Below are positions 34,230 through 42,864 of a DNA stretch of 64,000 bases, piece by piece; the first letter of the stretch is position 1; each line of letters opens with the position of its first letter. Below the pieces are notes generated by a model. That model saw nothing but the letters and a program-made list of their open reading frames with translations, made no database searches and was not told the DNA's origin. Made by a program: the position numbers and the translations under genes. This DNA comes from an uncultured Bacteroidia bacterium (GTDB taxonomy: Bacteria; Bacteroidota; Bacteroidia; Bacteroidales; UBA932): positions 215,827 through 279,826 of the forward strand of contig CACXPG010000001.1 of assembly GCA_902769525.1 (NCBI GenBank). The letters run 5' to 3'.

Positions 34230-35144
34230 CTACAGGGTGCTGTTGTTCTCAAAGAGCTTTAGAAGCTTGTCTGTGCGCTTGCCGTTGAGCTTGAGATGCT
34301 TCATGCAGTGGTAATACGTGGATATGCGGTGAAGGTCGGAACCTGTGAAGGAGTACATTCCGCTATCCAGCAGATCTATCGCTCTCTGGTAAACCTCCTC
34401 TCCGTAGTATCCTGTCAGGGCCAGGAAGTTCAGCTGGAACTCGTAGCCTTTTCCGTGAAGGGTGCGGTAGTCCTGCCTGGACATGTACTGGTATCTTTCA
34501 GGATGGGCGATGATCGGCTTGTATCCGCTAAGGGCCAGAGTATAGAGAATCTCCGTCATCTCCACAGGAGGAGCGAAGTAGGAAGTCTCCACGAGCACGT
34601 GGACACCGTCCGAGTATGTGAGAAGATCCTTTTCGTGAACCTTTGCCAGGAATTCCTTGTTCATCATATACTCTGCAGCCAGACGGATTTCCACTTCGCC
34701 GGTATAGTATTTTTTGTATTCCTCGAAACGTTCTTTAAGATGGGCGTTGCTGTATCCTCCGTCCGGCTCGTCCTTGAACGGGCTGGCGGCGGCAGATGCC
34801 TGGTAAAGGCGCTCGTGCCTTTTGACAAGCACTGCGCTGGACACAACTCCACCCTCAGCCTCTTCCGCTTCCGGAATCTCGGCCTCGCTGTCTTCTGAAT
34901 GATGATGGTGGTGATGGTGGTGACGAGAAGACTCCCTGTCCACCACGGCCCCCTCCAGACCCATGCTGTGAGGAGTGAAATAAACTCTTTTCAAGCCCGC
35001 CATCTCCTCCTGGGCCAGAAGTTCAAAACTGTCTGACAGGACCTCCATTCCGTCATCAACTCCTGGCAGAAGGTGGCAGTGTATATCTGTTGCGTTATCT
35101 AAAAACTTTGTGCCTGTAGTCTTTTTCTTGCTAAACCAAAACAT
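34230..35144 (-). CDS. CpsB/YwqE-type PHP protein-tyrosine phosphatase with His8 insert
   Basis: This 304-residue PHP-fold manganese-dependent phosphatase has DIHCHLLPGVDDG (His22, His24), a TPHS motif and a late IAHPERYQYM and FTGSDLHR, which supply the metal ligands. It removes phosphate from the tyrosine-rich tail of Wzc and so sets the chain-length cycle. The next gene is the Wzc kinase, in keeping with the pairing. An insert of about 60 residues follows TPHS: eight histidines (residues 75-82), then an acidic stretch SEDSEAEIPEAEEAEGG. Both are absent from ordinary family members. The tract could bind metal or be a disordered loop. Confidence 0.9.
   Translation of the reverse strand: MFWFSKKKTTGTKFLDNATDIHCHLLPGVDDGMEVLSDSFELLAQEEMAGLKRVYFTPHSMGLEGAVVDRESSRHHHHHHHHSEDSEAEIPEAEEAEGGVVSSAVLVKRHERLYQASAAASPFKDEPDGGYSNAHLKERFEEYKKYYTGEVEIRLAAEYMMNKEFLAKVHEKDLLTYSDGVHVLVETSYFAPPVEMTEILYTLALSGYKPIIAHPERYQYMSRQDYRTLHGKGYEFQLNFLALTGYYGEEVYQRAIDLLDSGMYSFTGSDLHRISTYYHCMKHLKLNGKRTDKLLKLFENNSTL
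34899..34922 (-). repeat. Short CAC/CAT tract coding for eight histidines
   Basis: On the minus strand eight codons of mixed CAC and CAT code for His75-His82 of the CpsB-type phosphatase. Slippage here would change the number of histidines without shifting the frame only if whole codons are gained or lost. Confidence 0.8.
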
Positions 35145-35160
35145 ATCAAATCCTCAACTA

Positions 35161-37665
35161 TTACCAACGATGGGTATTGTGATGGCGCTTGTTGACTATT
35201 CTTTTCAGGAACGGGATTTTCTCCGCGATCTTGTGCAGGGTGGATTTCTTCTTGCCCTCGTACTCATCCGCGCCGTAGCCATATCCATAACCGTAGCCAT
35301 ATCCATAACCGTATCCGTAGCCATAACCATAGCCGTATCCGGACTTCTTCTGCTCTGTAGAGTTAAGCACGACGCACAGATTCTTGAGCGTCTTCTCCTT
35401 GTAAAGCTTCTCCACTTCCGGCAGCAGTCGGCGGTCCATCACGCCGGCCCTGATGACGAAGATTGTAAGGTCGCAGAGCTTGTTCACTATGCTGGCGTCG
35501 GCCACAACTCCGGAAGGAACGTTGTCCAGGAAGATGTAGTCGTAACTCTTCTTGAGTTCGCCCACCAGATTGCCCAGCTTGTCTGTCATCAGCAGTTCCG
35601 TAGGGTTTGGCGGAATCGGGCCTGCGAAAATCACGTCCAGCTTGCTGGAGAATGCTCCGCGATGGATAATCTGGGACACGTCGTCTATCTTTCCGGAAAG
35701 GTAGGATGTCAGACCGTTTATCATCTTGGAGTCTCCGTCTTTCTTCACCAGGGTTTCTATCGTGGCCTTGCGGATATCCGTATCTACCAGAATGATCTTC
35801 TTGTTTGCCTGGGCGAAGCTTACTGCCAGGTTGGTGGACACGAAGGTCTTTCCGTTTCCAGGAGTCTGGGATGTGAACATCACAACCTGCTTCTGGCCAT
35901 TGGAAACGTTCATGAAGTCCATATTGGTACGGATGATTCTGAACGCCTCGGAAATGGAGTCTCGTCCGTCTTCCCTTACCACAATCTGGCGGCCTTCCAT
36001 ATCGGCCTTCTTCGGGATCTCGCCCAGGAAAGGAGCGCTGATGGCATCCTCCACATCCTTGCGTCCGCGTACGGAAACGTCCAGAATGTCAAGCAGCCAG
36101 AAGATCACCGCCGGAATCACAAGTCCCAGCAGAAGGGCAATCGCTATAATGAACATGCTCTTTGGAGCAACCGGAGCAAGCGGGCCTTTGGCGTAGTCGA
36201 TGACCTTGATGTTGCTTTCTGTCATTGCGAGTGAAAGGGCGTTTTCCTCGCGCTTGTTCAGCAGGTACAGGTAAAGTTCCTCCTTGATTTTCTGCTGCCT
36301 TTCCTTCGAGAACAGGTTGTTCTGCTGACGCGGAATGGCGGCGATACGTCCTCTTGTCATCGCTTCCCTGCTTCTGACATTGCCGGCCTGGATTGACAGG
36401 GAGCTTACAAGGTTATTTACAGAAGAAGCTATTGTCTGCTTCAGAGGTATCAGCTGAGCGTCCAGGTCCTGAACCAGAGGGTTCTTCTCTGAACTGCTGG
36501 CAAACAGCTTGTTTCTCTGGAGCAACAAGTTGTTGTACTGGCTGATCTGAGCCTCGATACCCGGATCCAGTCCAAGGTTTGAAGGCAGCGGCTGGTTGCG
36601 GTTTGCAGGGTTGTTGATATAGCCCTGTATCTGGCGGGCAAGAGCCAGCTGGTTCTCGATGGCAAGGCCGGAACGCCTGTACTCGCTGCCCTCTGCCGCG
36701 TAGCCGGAAGTTTCCGTGGTCACGTCGGTCAGTCCGGAAGCGGACTTGTAGCTGGCGATATCGGCGTCAACGGCGCCCAGTTCCTCGTTTATGACTTCCA
36801 GACGGTCGTTGATGAACTGCTCGGTGCTCTTGGAAACAATGTTCTTGTCTGACTGCGCCTCGGTGTTGTAGGCGTCTATCAGGGTGTTGAGCACATCCTC
36901 CGCCCTTGTTTCTGAGACATCGCGCATCGTGAGGTTGAGAACGGAAGCCTGGCGGTCGGCAATGGTAACGGTAACCTTGTTCAGGTAGTTAAGAACCGTT
37001 GCCTTATAGCCGGACTTGACTATGTTTATCGTCTGTCCTATGTATTCCGTAATATGGTCTGTAGGAACAAAATAAACCCTGCCCACAGGAGTGTCCACAG
37101 TATCGCTGAGCCTTACCTGCACAGGGTCTGCCCCGTTGCAGTTGAACTTGTTTCCGGCCTCCTTGTAGCCGAAAAGCTGGAGCGTGTTTTCATCCAGCAC
37201 CTTGGCCTTGACAGAGAAGTTGTAGTTAGGGTTGGCGTCCACAAACGAGACTGTCACAGGGGTGAGGTTGTAGAGATTGTACTTGCGGAAGCGGCCCTGT
37301 GCAAAATAGTTGACGGTCAGGTTCAAGCGGTTGACCACATCTGCCATCAGCTTGTACGACTTGAATATGTAGAACTCGTTGTTCACGTCGCTGGCCATCA
37401 TTCCGAACACGCCCATATCCTGGAACATTGCCGTCTGGCTCATTCCAGTGCCACCGCCCTTCTGGCTCTTGACCAGCACAGAAGCGGTTCTGGCGTAAGT
37501 CTTAGGTGTCTTTTTCAGATACAGCACAGCCAGCAGCAGGCAGATGAACACAGATATGACAAACCACCAGCGGTTAGCCCAGAAGATGTTCACGACGTCT
37601 CTTAGGGTTATCTGCGTGCCGTTGTTTTTTGACTCGCCGACCTGTTTGATCTCTTCCCTTGCCAT
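35161..37665 (-). CDS. Wzc-type polysaccharide co-polymerase and tyrosine autokinase
   Basis: This 834-residue protein has an N-terminal chain-length-determinant domain with a first membrane helix (WWFVISVFICLLLAVLYL). A long periplasmic coiled region follows, then a second membrane helix (MFIIAIALLLGLVIPAVIFW) and a cytoplasmic BY-kinase domain. The kinase motifs are Walker A TPGNGKTFVS, Walker A' ILVDTDIRK and Walker B DYIFLDNVPS. The C-terminal tyrosine cluster is an extreme 11-fold Gly-Tyr repeat followed by a basic tail. The tail is the autophosphorylated region that the neighbouring CpsB-type phosphatase reverses. With Wza it forms the export channel. Confidence 0.95.
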   Translation of the reverse strand: MAREEIKQVGESKNNGTQITLRDVVNIFWANRWWFVISVFICLLLAVLYLKKTPKTYARTASVLVKSQKGGGTGMSQTAMFQDMGVFGMMASDVNNEFYIFKSYKLMADVVNRLNLTVNYFAQGRFRKYNLYNLTPVTVSFVDANPNYNFSVKAKVLDENTLQLFGYKEAGNKFNCNGADPVQVRLSDTVDTPVGRVYFVPTDHITEYIGQTINIVKSGYKATVLNYLNKVTVTIADRQASVLNLTMRDVSETRAEDVLNTLIDAYNTEAQSDKNIVSKSTEQFINDRLEVINEELGAVDADIASYKSASGLTDVTTETSGYAAEGSEYRRSGLAIENQLALARQIQGYINNPANRNQPLPSNLGLDPGIEAQISQYNNLLLQRNKLFASSSEKNPLVQDLDAQLIPLKQTIASSVNNLVSSLSIQAGNVRSREAMTRGRIAAIPRQQNNLFSKERQQKIKEELYLYLLNKREENALSLAMTESNIKVIDYAKGPLAPVAPKSMFIIAIALLLGLVIPAVIFWLLDILDVSVRGRKDVEDAISAPFLGEIPKKADMEGRQIVVREDGRDSISEAFRIIRTNMDFMNVSNGQKQVVMFTSQTPGNGKTFVSTNLAVSFAQANKKIILVDTDIRKATIETLVKKDGDSKMINGLTSYLSGKIDDVSQIIHRGAFSSKLDVIFAGPIPPNPTELLMTDKLGNLVGELKKSYDYIFLDNVPSGVVADASIVNKLCDLTIFVIRAGVMDRRLLPEVEKLYKEKTLKNLCVVLNSTEQKKSGYGYGYGYGYGYGYGYGYGYGYGADEYEGKKKSTLHKIAEKIPFLKRIVNKRHHNTHRW
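35272..35340 (-). repeat. Gly-Tyr codon repeat, 11 units
   Basis: Eleven Gly-Tyr dipeptides are coded by mixed GGx and TAT/TAC codons, with an 18-bp unit (GGTTATGGATATGGCTAC) present twice exactly. Unequal exchange or slippage here would change the number of phosphorylatable tyrosines of Wzc in frame. Confidence 0.8.
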
Positions 37666-37686
37666 ATTATTGCAATTAAACGTTTA

Positions 37687-38472
37687 CTACTTGAAAATCA
37701 GCATCAGCACTGTGGTGAGCAAAGAAGCCGCGCTCAGCCACACGCCTACATTGTTGTTCTGGTTGATGCCGCTCTGCTGGGCCTTGATGCGGTTTGGCTT
37801 TACATACACGACATCGTTCTGCTGAAGATAGAAAGACGGGGAGTTGAGCACGTCTTTGGAGAGAAGGTTGTTGAACATCACTCTCCTTTCGCCTTCTGTC
37901 TCGCGGATTACCATAACGCTGTCCCTGCGCCCGTAGATGGTCAAATCACCGGCCATTGCCAGGGCGTCCAGAAGGGATACGCGGTCGCTCTCGACGGTGA
38001 ACTTTCCCGGATTGTTGACCTCTCCCAGAACAGAGATGTTAAAATTCTGGTAGGCTACCGTAACCACGGCGTCCTTGAGAAGGCCGTCTTCGTCGAGCTT
38101 GTTGCGGATCATCGTTGAAAGCTCGCTTCTGGTAAGTCCCGCAACCTTGATTCTGCCCACAATCGGAAAGTCTATGTTTCCTTCAAGGTCTACCGTATAG
38201 CCGGAGAGCCTCTGTCCAAGGCTGGAGCTGGCACCGCTCGGAGAAGAGCCCTGCGGGTTGAAAAGGGCCGAAAGGGTAGGCTCCTTGTGGCTGACAAAGA
38301 TGCTGAGCATATCTCCAGGCTTGATCTTTATGTCCTGGAAGTTTGTGATCTTCTGTATGTCTTCTGTGTATGAGTCCTGCATATACACCACTTCTCTTGC
38401 GGAACGGCAGGAAGCCATCGCCAGCGCAAGAACGGATAATGCAAAGAGTGTCAAGAATCTGTTGCCTTTCAT
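37687..38472 (-). CDS. Wza-type polysaccharide export lipoprotein
   Basis: This 261-residue protein has a lipoprotein signal (MKGNRFLTLFALSVLALAMA, Cys22 in MASC). It has the polysaccharide export domain (IKIKPGDMLSIFVSHKEPTL), two SLBB domains (VAYQNFNISVLGEVNNPGKF and the YGRRDSVMVIRETEG region) and a C-terminal hydrophobic helix (VWLSAASLLTTVLMLIF) that anchors it as in Bacteroidota Wza homologues. It forms the outer-membrane channel for the capsule. It is the first gene of the unit that runs to the FkbH-like gene and has its own promoter at 38496-38503. Confidence 0.9.
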   Translation of the reverse strand: MKGNRFLTLFALSVLALAMASCRSAREVVYMQDSYTEDIQKITNFQDIKIKPGDMLSIFVSHKEPTLSALFNPQGSSPSGASSSLGQRLSGYTVDLEGNIDFPIVGRIKVAGLTRSELSTMIRNKLDEDGLLKDAVVTVAYQNFNISVLGEVNNPGKFTVESDRVSLLDALAMAGDLTIYGRRDSVMVIRETEGERRVMFNNLLSKDVLNSPSFYLQQNDVVYVKPNRIKAQQSGINQNNNVGVWLSAASLLTTVLMLIFK

Positions 38473-38495
38473 ATCGGTTATATTTCTGTGTCCTA

Positions 38496-38503
38496 CAAAA
38501 ATA
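38496..38503 (-). promoter_or_regulatory. -7 element for the wza-type operon
   Basis: TATTTTTG on the minus strand fits TAnnTTTG, 23 bp before the ATG at 38472. It suggests the wza-wzc-phosphatase group can be transcribed apart from the rest of the locus. Confidence 0.5.
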
Positions 38504-38514
38504 GTAAATATATT

Positions 38515-38535
38515 CCAAAAAAGTCCGGCTTTTGG
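38515..38535 (-). terminator. Weak hairpin after the NodB gene
   Basis: On the minus strand CCAAAAG and CTTTTTTGG form a stem around CCGGA just after the stop codon of the NodB gene, ending in a T-rich run. It may only partly stop transcription from the biosynthetic operon before the wza promoter. Confidence 0.4.
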
Positions 38536-39411
38536 CTATTGTTGCAAAGCCACCGGAGCACCCTGCCAGTCAACGATACTGTCAGCCTGGGCAAGAGAGA
38601 CAAAGTCAAACGAGGACAGCAGTCTGTCGAACTTGCTCCACGAGCGGCCCTTGCCCAGATTCGTCTTCACCGAACGTGCCAGCAGCGAAAGACCGCTTGC
38701 CTTTTCCTTGAAATATGTCTCGTACTCAGACTTTGTCATTTTTCTTTCCTTCACAAAATCAGCGAGATGGAAGTAGCAGATATTGTAGTCTCTGCCTTTC
38801 ATCCTGGAAGAAACGAATCTGTACGGGAAGAACCTGAAATACCCTCCGCCTGAGAAAGCCGTAAGCCCGAAGACGGTCTTTGTCACCGGTATCGGGAACT
38901 CGTGCAGAGTAGAACCTCCGCACCTGATGACGGAAGGGGTGTCCGCTCCAAAAGAAGCAAAGCCGCCAAAGTCTCTTTTTGCCGGAAAGACTGAAGAGTC
39001 TCTGGTGATTCCGTTTTCACACAAGACATTGAAAATCCATTCGCTCCCCTCTCCAACGGAAAACGCGGGAGCCCTGTAGCTGATAACTTTCTGTCCTGTG
39101 CACTGTTCCAGACGGTCTATCGCAGACCTGGTGTCTTCCCGGCATTCTTTCTCCGTCATCTTGTTCAGCCAGGAGTGGACATCCGAATGGCATCCTATCT
39201 CGTGTCCTCGCTCCGCGATTTTCTTTATCACATCGGGGAACCTCTCCCCCATCATTCCCACGCAGAAGAAAGTGGCTTTCACTCCCCTGGAATCCAGAAG
39301 GTCCAGAATAAGACCAAGACGCCGGTCATATTCCGCCCGCTTTTCCAAAGTGAGAAAACCCAGGTTATCCCACACGAACCATTCTTCTATGTCAAATGTC
39401 AGGATGTTCAT
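38536..39411 (-). CDS. NodB-type polysaccharide deacetylase (DUF3473)
   Basis: This 291-residue protein starts MNILTFDIEEWFVWDNLGFL, the XrtA-associated deacetylase type. It has the family's metal-binding and catalytic motifs: FDIEEW (Asp7, Asp9 region), ATFFCVG, EIGCHSDVHSW (His-x3-His) and YRAPAFSVGEGSEW. The C-terminal DUF3473-like tail holds FPIPVTKTVFG. It removes acetyl groups from N-acetylated sugars in the cell, so the glycan may carry free amino groups, which a neighbouring acyltransferase could then modify. Its ATG shares a base with the stop of the GNAT gene. Confidence 0.85.
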   Translation of the reverse strand: MNILTFDIEEWFVWDNLGFLTLEKRAEYDRRLGLILDLLDSRGVKATFFCVGMMGERFPDVIKKIAERGHEIGCHSDVHSWLNKMTEKECREDTRSAIDRLEQCTGQKVISYRAPAFSVGEGSEWIFNVLCENGITRDSSVFPAKRDFGGFASFGADTPSVIRCGGSTLHEFPIPVTKTVFGLTAFSGGGYFRFFPYRFVSSRMKGRDYNICYFHLADFVKERKMTKSEYETYFKEKASGLSLLARSVKTNLGKGRSWSKFDRLLSSFDFVSLAQADSIVDWQGAPVALQQ

Positions 39412-40238
39412 CAGGCAACGTCAAAATCCATTAGCTGGTAAAAAAGGTTCTCCTTGGTCACAGGAGGCAGTTTGCCGCCGGTAAGGTCTCTGAAAATCAG
39501 GTTAAACGGAGAATGCTTTATAAACTTGGGCACTTTGAAGAAAGTCCACGGAAGTTTTCCTCCTGTTCCCACATAAAGCTTTACGGCAAGGCTGCTTTTT
39601 TTTCTGAGCTGAGGGATCCTTTCCAGAAGAGACTCGTCCTGCACCCCCATAACAGCGGCAACGCCTGGCTTGAAACGCTTGAGCACCTGGCCGCCACTGC
39701 GGAAGAACCCATCGGGGGATGTTCTCCACCTCAGCGATTCCGGGCTCCAGTGCCGGCGGTAGGTTTTTCCGTCCGGCTCCCTCACCTTGCCGAAACCGAA
39801 CTTCACCTCAAGCTGGCAGACCAGAGAGAACCCGCAGTATTTGAGGAAGGTGTGGATGCTGTTGCCGTTTGCTATGCCGTAGACGAACTCGTATCCCCTT
39901 TTCTGCGCCTCCTCAATGCACTTGTTGGTGAGTATGGAAAGAAGTTTCTGCCCCCTGTACTGGGGAAGAGTGACGCTGCCCATAGACCTAAGGCACCGCA
40001 CAGGGCGACCGTTCACCTCCATCGTCTCCGGAACCAGGGCCTCGTGGGCCACAATCCGTCCACCGTCCAGGGCGTTGAAGGCTATTACCCGGCCCTCCGG
40101 GTTTTCGGCATACCAGTACCTGAAGTCCTTCTCAGTGAACTTCAGCCCCCTCTGGCGATAAACCTCGTTCTGGGCCGCTATCAGGTTTGTCAGGTCCTGT
40201 TCAGCGGAAAAGTCGCAGAACTTAATTTCCAGACTCAT
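39411..40238 (-). CDS. GNAT-family acyltransferase
   Basis: This 275-residue protein has the GNAT core: a GRIVAHEALVPETM strand, the acetyl-CoA-binding VTLPQYRGQKLLSILTNKCI loop (Q-Y-R-G-Q-K), then FVYGIANGNSIHTFLKYCGF at the C-terminal side. An additional C-terminal region of about 110 residues is unfamiliar. It lies between NodB and the acyl carrier protein. If the acyl donor is the carrier-bound group made by the FkbH-like protein, this enzyme could place it on the free amino group left by the deacetylase. That role is inference from order only. Confidence 0.75.
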   Translation of the reverse strand: MSLEIKFCDFSAEQDLTNLIAAQNEVYRQRGLKFTEKDFRYWYAENPEGRVIAFNALDGGRIVAHEALVPETMEVNGRPVRCLRSMGSVTLPQYRGQKLLSILTNKCIEEAQKRGYEFVYGIANGNSIHTFLKYCGFSLVCQLEVKFGFGKVREPDGKTYRRHWSPESLRWRTSPDGFFRSGGQVLKRFKPGVAAVMGVQDESLLERIPQLRKKSSLAVKLYVGTGGKLPWTFFKVPKFIKHSPFNLIFRDLTGGKLPPVTKENLFYQLMDFDVA

Positions 40239-40242
40239 CGTT

Positions 40243-40485
40243 CTATTTTATAAGTTCTTCAAGAGTGAGACGGATGTTTTTGAAGCTGGTCATCTTCACA
40301 ACTTTATCCAGAGGAATGCTCACGCCAAACTCCTCTTCAAGAGAAACTAGAAGAGCAAGGCTCTTTACAGAATCCCATCCCTCGATGTTGTCCTGAGAAG
40401 AGTCTTCTGTGATTTCGGACGGTTCCAGTCCAAAGACCGCACTCATCACATCCTTGAGTCTCTCGTCCAAATTTGTCTGTTCCAT
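40243..40485 (-). CDS. Acyl carrier protein
   Basis: This 80-residue acidic four-helix carrier has the phosphopantetheine site GWDSVKSL (Ser39). The rest fits the family: a conserved DERLKDVMSAVFGL start, EEEFGVSIPLD and a C-terminal helix. It is separate from fatty-acid AcpP, being embedded in the capsule operon next to an FkbH-like gene on one side and the GNAT on the other. FkbH-type enzymes load glyceryl groups on such carriers; other acyl groups are possible. Confidence 0.9.
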   Translation of the reverse strand: MEQTNLDERLKDVMSAVFGLEPSEITEDSSQDNIEGWDSVKSLALLVSLEEEFGVSIPLDKVVKMTSFKNIRLTLEELIK

Positions 40486-40495
40486 ATCGTGTTTC

Positions 40496-42223
40496 TTATT
40501 TGTTTGTCCTGGTTTCTATGTATGTTATTCCGCTCGGGGTATAATCCTCAAGTTCAAGAGCATAGGACTTGGCTCCGTCTTTTTCTCCCACCACCTTGAA
40601 GCCGCACTGGTCATAGAAATCCGCCACCGGCTTGTTTTTCTGGGTAGGAATGTAGGCAGACTCTATTCTTGTGCATCCGGCTTCCTTTAAAAGACCGGCA
40701 AGACTGTCCATAATCACCCTCTCGATGTTTCGGCCCATAATCCTGCAGCTCATAAGGAAGTCGTCTATCCTGGCTGTCTGCCCGTCCTTTGTTACAATAA
40801 CCGCTCCTGTAAGCCCGGAATCGCCGAACTTGTCGCACACGGAAGCAGAGATAAAGTGCCTTGTCCCCGAAGAGCGGATCTGTTCTATCTGGCTTTCTGT
40901 GTAGCGGTTGGTGCAGAGGTTGAACTGGTTGGTCTTCTGGGTAAGCTGAGAAACCCTCTCCACTTCCGGCGCCTGGTCTACATTCAGCACAACCTTTATG
41001 CTCAGCGACTTGAGATAACTGTCCATATCGGTGAACTCCCTGCGGGACTTGTTTCTCTGGGCCTGCTGCTTGTACTGGAGAGTCTTTTCCAGATCCGCCT
41101 TTGATGAAGAGATGAAAAAGTAAGTGTTGACCATCCTGGAGAATTCGGCAGGATAAGTCTCAATGGCCTGAGGCACCTGAAGGCAGACAATCTGCGGAAT
41201 CTGCTCCCTTATAAGGTTGATTTCAAAAGAGGAGTCGTCCACGAACACCAGACTGTCCAGGCCTATGTTCAGTTCCGATGCAATCTGGCGAAGGTTGGAG
41301 GCCTTGTCGTTCCAGTTGACCTCGCTCACGACTATGTTCTCGTTCCTCAGGGCCATATCCTTGTGGCTGTCCAGCACCTGCTGAACGTCCTCAGGATTGT
41401 TCTTGCTGCAAAGTCCTATGAGAATTCCGTGCTTGCTCAGCCAGACGGCCATCTGCTGCACCTGATGATAATAGCTGCCCGCCTTGGAGTGGAAAGACAT
41501 GTCTATGCCGTCAAATCCGTCTTCGCCGAGAATTCCCTTCCAGAGGGTGTTGTCGCAGTCGAAAATCACAGCCTTTTTGGCGTGTCCGGTAACTTTCAGC
41601 AGCAGCGGAGATATCGTTCTCACATATTCCTGGTTGAAATCCAGGGTGTAGAGAGTCTTTGTCAGGTTGTAAAGCTTGAAATCGAAGCACGCGTCACGGC
41701 CAATGGCGCTGACAACCGTGTCCATATCTATTACCGTGGTGTTCGGGTGACGGTTTTCTTCCACGAAAGCGTTCAGTCTCCGGGCCAGGGCCTTGATGCG
41801 GTTCGGCCTCAGCGGGTTAATCTGAAATGCGGCAGAGGTGAAACTGTCGAAGATTACGCAAGGAACGCCCTTCAGGTTCTCGAGCACCATCCCCAGCTCT
41901 CCCTTCAGAGTGTCCTCCACATCCTGTATCTGGGCGTCTGAAAGGTCCTCGCAGTAAACATCGCTTTTGGCAAGAACGGCATAAAGGTCATAGTGGACGA
42001 TAACGGCGTTCAGCCCCTCCGTCCGGAAACTCTCCTGAAGGATGTTGTCATAATTGCCCAGAGAGACCGAAGCGTTCACTCCCTGGCCGAACAGGTGGTA
42101 TGAAACCACATCCGACAGAACGTTGCAGGTTACATCGCCCAGAATCCTGACGTTGAATGGCTTCTGGTCTGCCACCTGCTTTTTAAGTTTCAGGTTGGCT
42201 CTGAGTATCTCGCTGTATTTCAT
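40496..42223 (-). CDS. FkbH-like protein: SGNH-like, HAD-IIIC and GNAT domains
   Basis: This 575-residue protein has three parts. The first about 210 residues look like an SGNH fold (FNVRILGDVTCNVLSDVV and a VIVHYDLYAVL strand). The HAD-IIIC domain follows, VIFDCDNTLWKGILGEDG, with SLVFVDDSSFEINLIREQIP. The C-terminal GNAT-like domain has SQLTQKTNQFNLCTNRYTES, FGDSGLTGAVIV and FYDQCGFKVVGE. This domain order is that of the FkbH family that makes glyceryl-acyl-carrier proteins from 1,3-bisphosphoglycerate. It is 10 bp from the carrier gene, which fits. The order differs from the other FkbH-like gene (30612-32480), where the SGNH-like part is at the C-terminus. Confidence 0.85.
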   Translation of the reverse strand: MKYSEILRANLKLKKQVADQKPFNVRILGDVTCNVLSDVVSYHLFGQGVNASVSLGNYDNILQESFRTEGLNAVIVHYDLYAVLAKSDVYCEDLSDAQIQDVEDTLKGELGMVLENLKGVPCVIFDSFTSAAFQINPLRPNRIKALARRLNAFVEENRHPNTTVIDMDTVVSAIGRDACFDFKLYNLTKTLYTLDFNQEYVRTISPLLLKVTGHAKKAVIFDCDNTLWKGILGEDGFDGIDMSFHSKAGSYYHQVQQMAVWLSKHGILIGLCSKNNPEDVQQVLDSHKDMALRNENIVVSEVNWNDKASNLRQIASELNIGLDSLVFVDDSSFEINLIREQIPQIVCLQVPQAIETYPAEFSRMVNTYFFISSSKADLEKTLQYKQQAQRNKSRREFTDMDSYLKSLSIKVVLNVDQAPEVERVSQLTQKTNQFNLCTNRYTESQIEQIRSSGTRHFISASVCDKFGDSGLTGAVIVTKDGQTARIDDFLMSCRIMGRNIERVIMDSLAGLLKEAGCTRIESAYIPTQKNKPVADFYDQCGFKVVGEKDGAKSYALELEDYTPSGITYIETRTNK

Positions 42224-42226
42224 AGA

Positions 42227-42862
42227 TTATCCCCCTATCTTCCTTGCCGGATTGCCGAACACAGTTGTTCCCGGCTTTACGTTCATTATGACAAAGCTGC
42301 ACGCTCCAACCATAGCCCCTTCGCCCACTTTAACGTTATGGTTTATCACAGAACTGGTATGGACCAGGACGGCTTCTTCGAGTTCCGTTCCCCCTACCAT
42401 AGTGCAGTGGGTGTCTATTCTGCAATACTTGCCTATCTTGCAGTCGTGCCCGATCAAGGCGAAGTTCAGAATCAGGGTGTTGGCCCCTATGACAACATCC
42501 GGGCAGACCATCGCGAACTCGGCAATTATGCAGCCTTCCCCGATTTCCACATTCTGGCTGACATAGGCCTTGTTGCTGATGATGCTCTTGAAGGTGGCAC
42601 CCCTTGCCTTCAGCTTCTGGCAAATGGTGCGCTTGGCCTTGGGGTCACCGACCGAACAGACAAACACATCGTCTTCCTCGATCCTGTAATCGTCTATTTT
42701 TGAAAGCAGGGGCGGATAGTTTTCAAACCCGTCAAGAGAGTGTGGGTTATCGTCTATGAAGCCCTTGATGTCAAAATCCTCTCCGTAGCCCGCAGATTCT
42801 CTCGCGATGCAGAAAGCGCAGCGTCCCATGCCGCCGGCACCAACTATAATCAGATGTTTCAT
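42227..42862 (-). CDS. PglD/NeuD-type sugar O/N-acetyltransferase
   Basis: The ATG at 42862 (MKHLIIVGAGGMGRCAFCIA) is preferred to a TTG two codons earlier. The 211-residue protein has an N-terminal Rossmann-like dinucleotide pattern GAGGMGR and a FIDDNPH segment. A left-handed beta helix of hexapeptide repeats follows (VEIGEGCIIAEFAMVCPDVV, ILNFALIGHDCKIG, GEGAMVGACSFVIMNVKPGT). A catalytic His (GHDC) and the terminal VFGNPARKI belong to the family. It acetylates UDP-linked amino sugars such as those made by the aminotransferase at 29452. It follows the sugar transferase gene directly. Confidence 0.9.
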   Translation of the reverse strand: MKHLIIVGAGGMGRCAFCIARESAGYGEDFDIKGFIDDNPHSLDGFENYPPLLSKIDDYRIEEDDVFVCSVGDPKAKRTICQKLKARGATFKSIISNKAYVSQNVEIGEGCIIAEFAMVCPDVVIGANTLILNFALIGHDCKIGKYCRIDTHCTMVGGTELEEAVLVHTSSVINHNVKVGEGAMVGACSFVIMNVKPGTTVFGNPARKIGG

Positions 42863-42864
42863 AA

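Noticed and set aside
34899..34922. Cloning-tag artefact for the His8 tract
   Set aside because: It is internal in a capsule gene, uses mixed codons and is followed by a native-looking acidic segment; no vector sequence is nearby.
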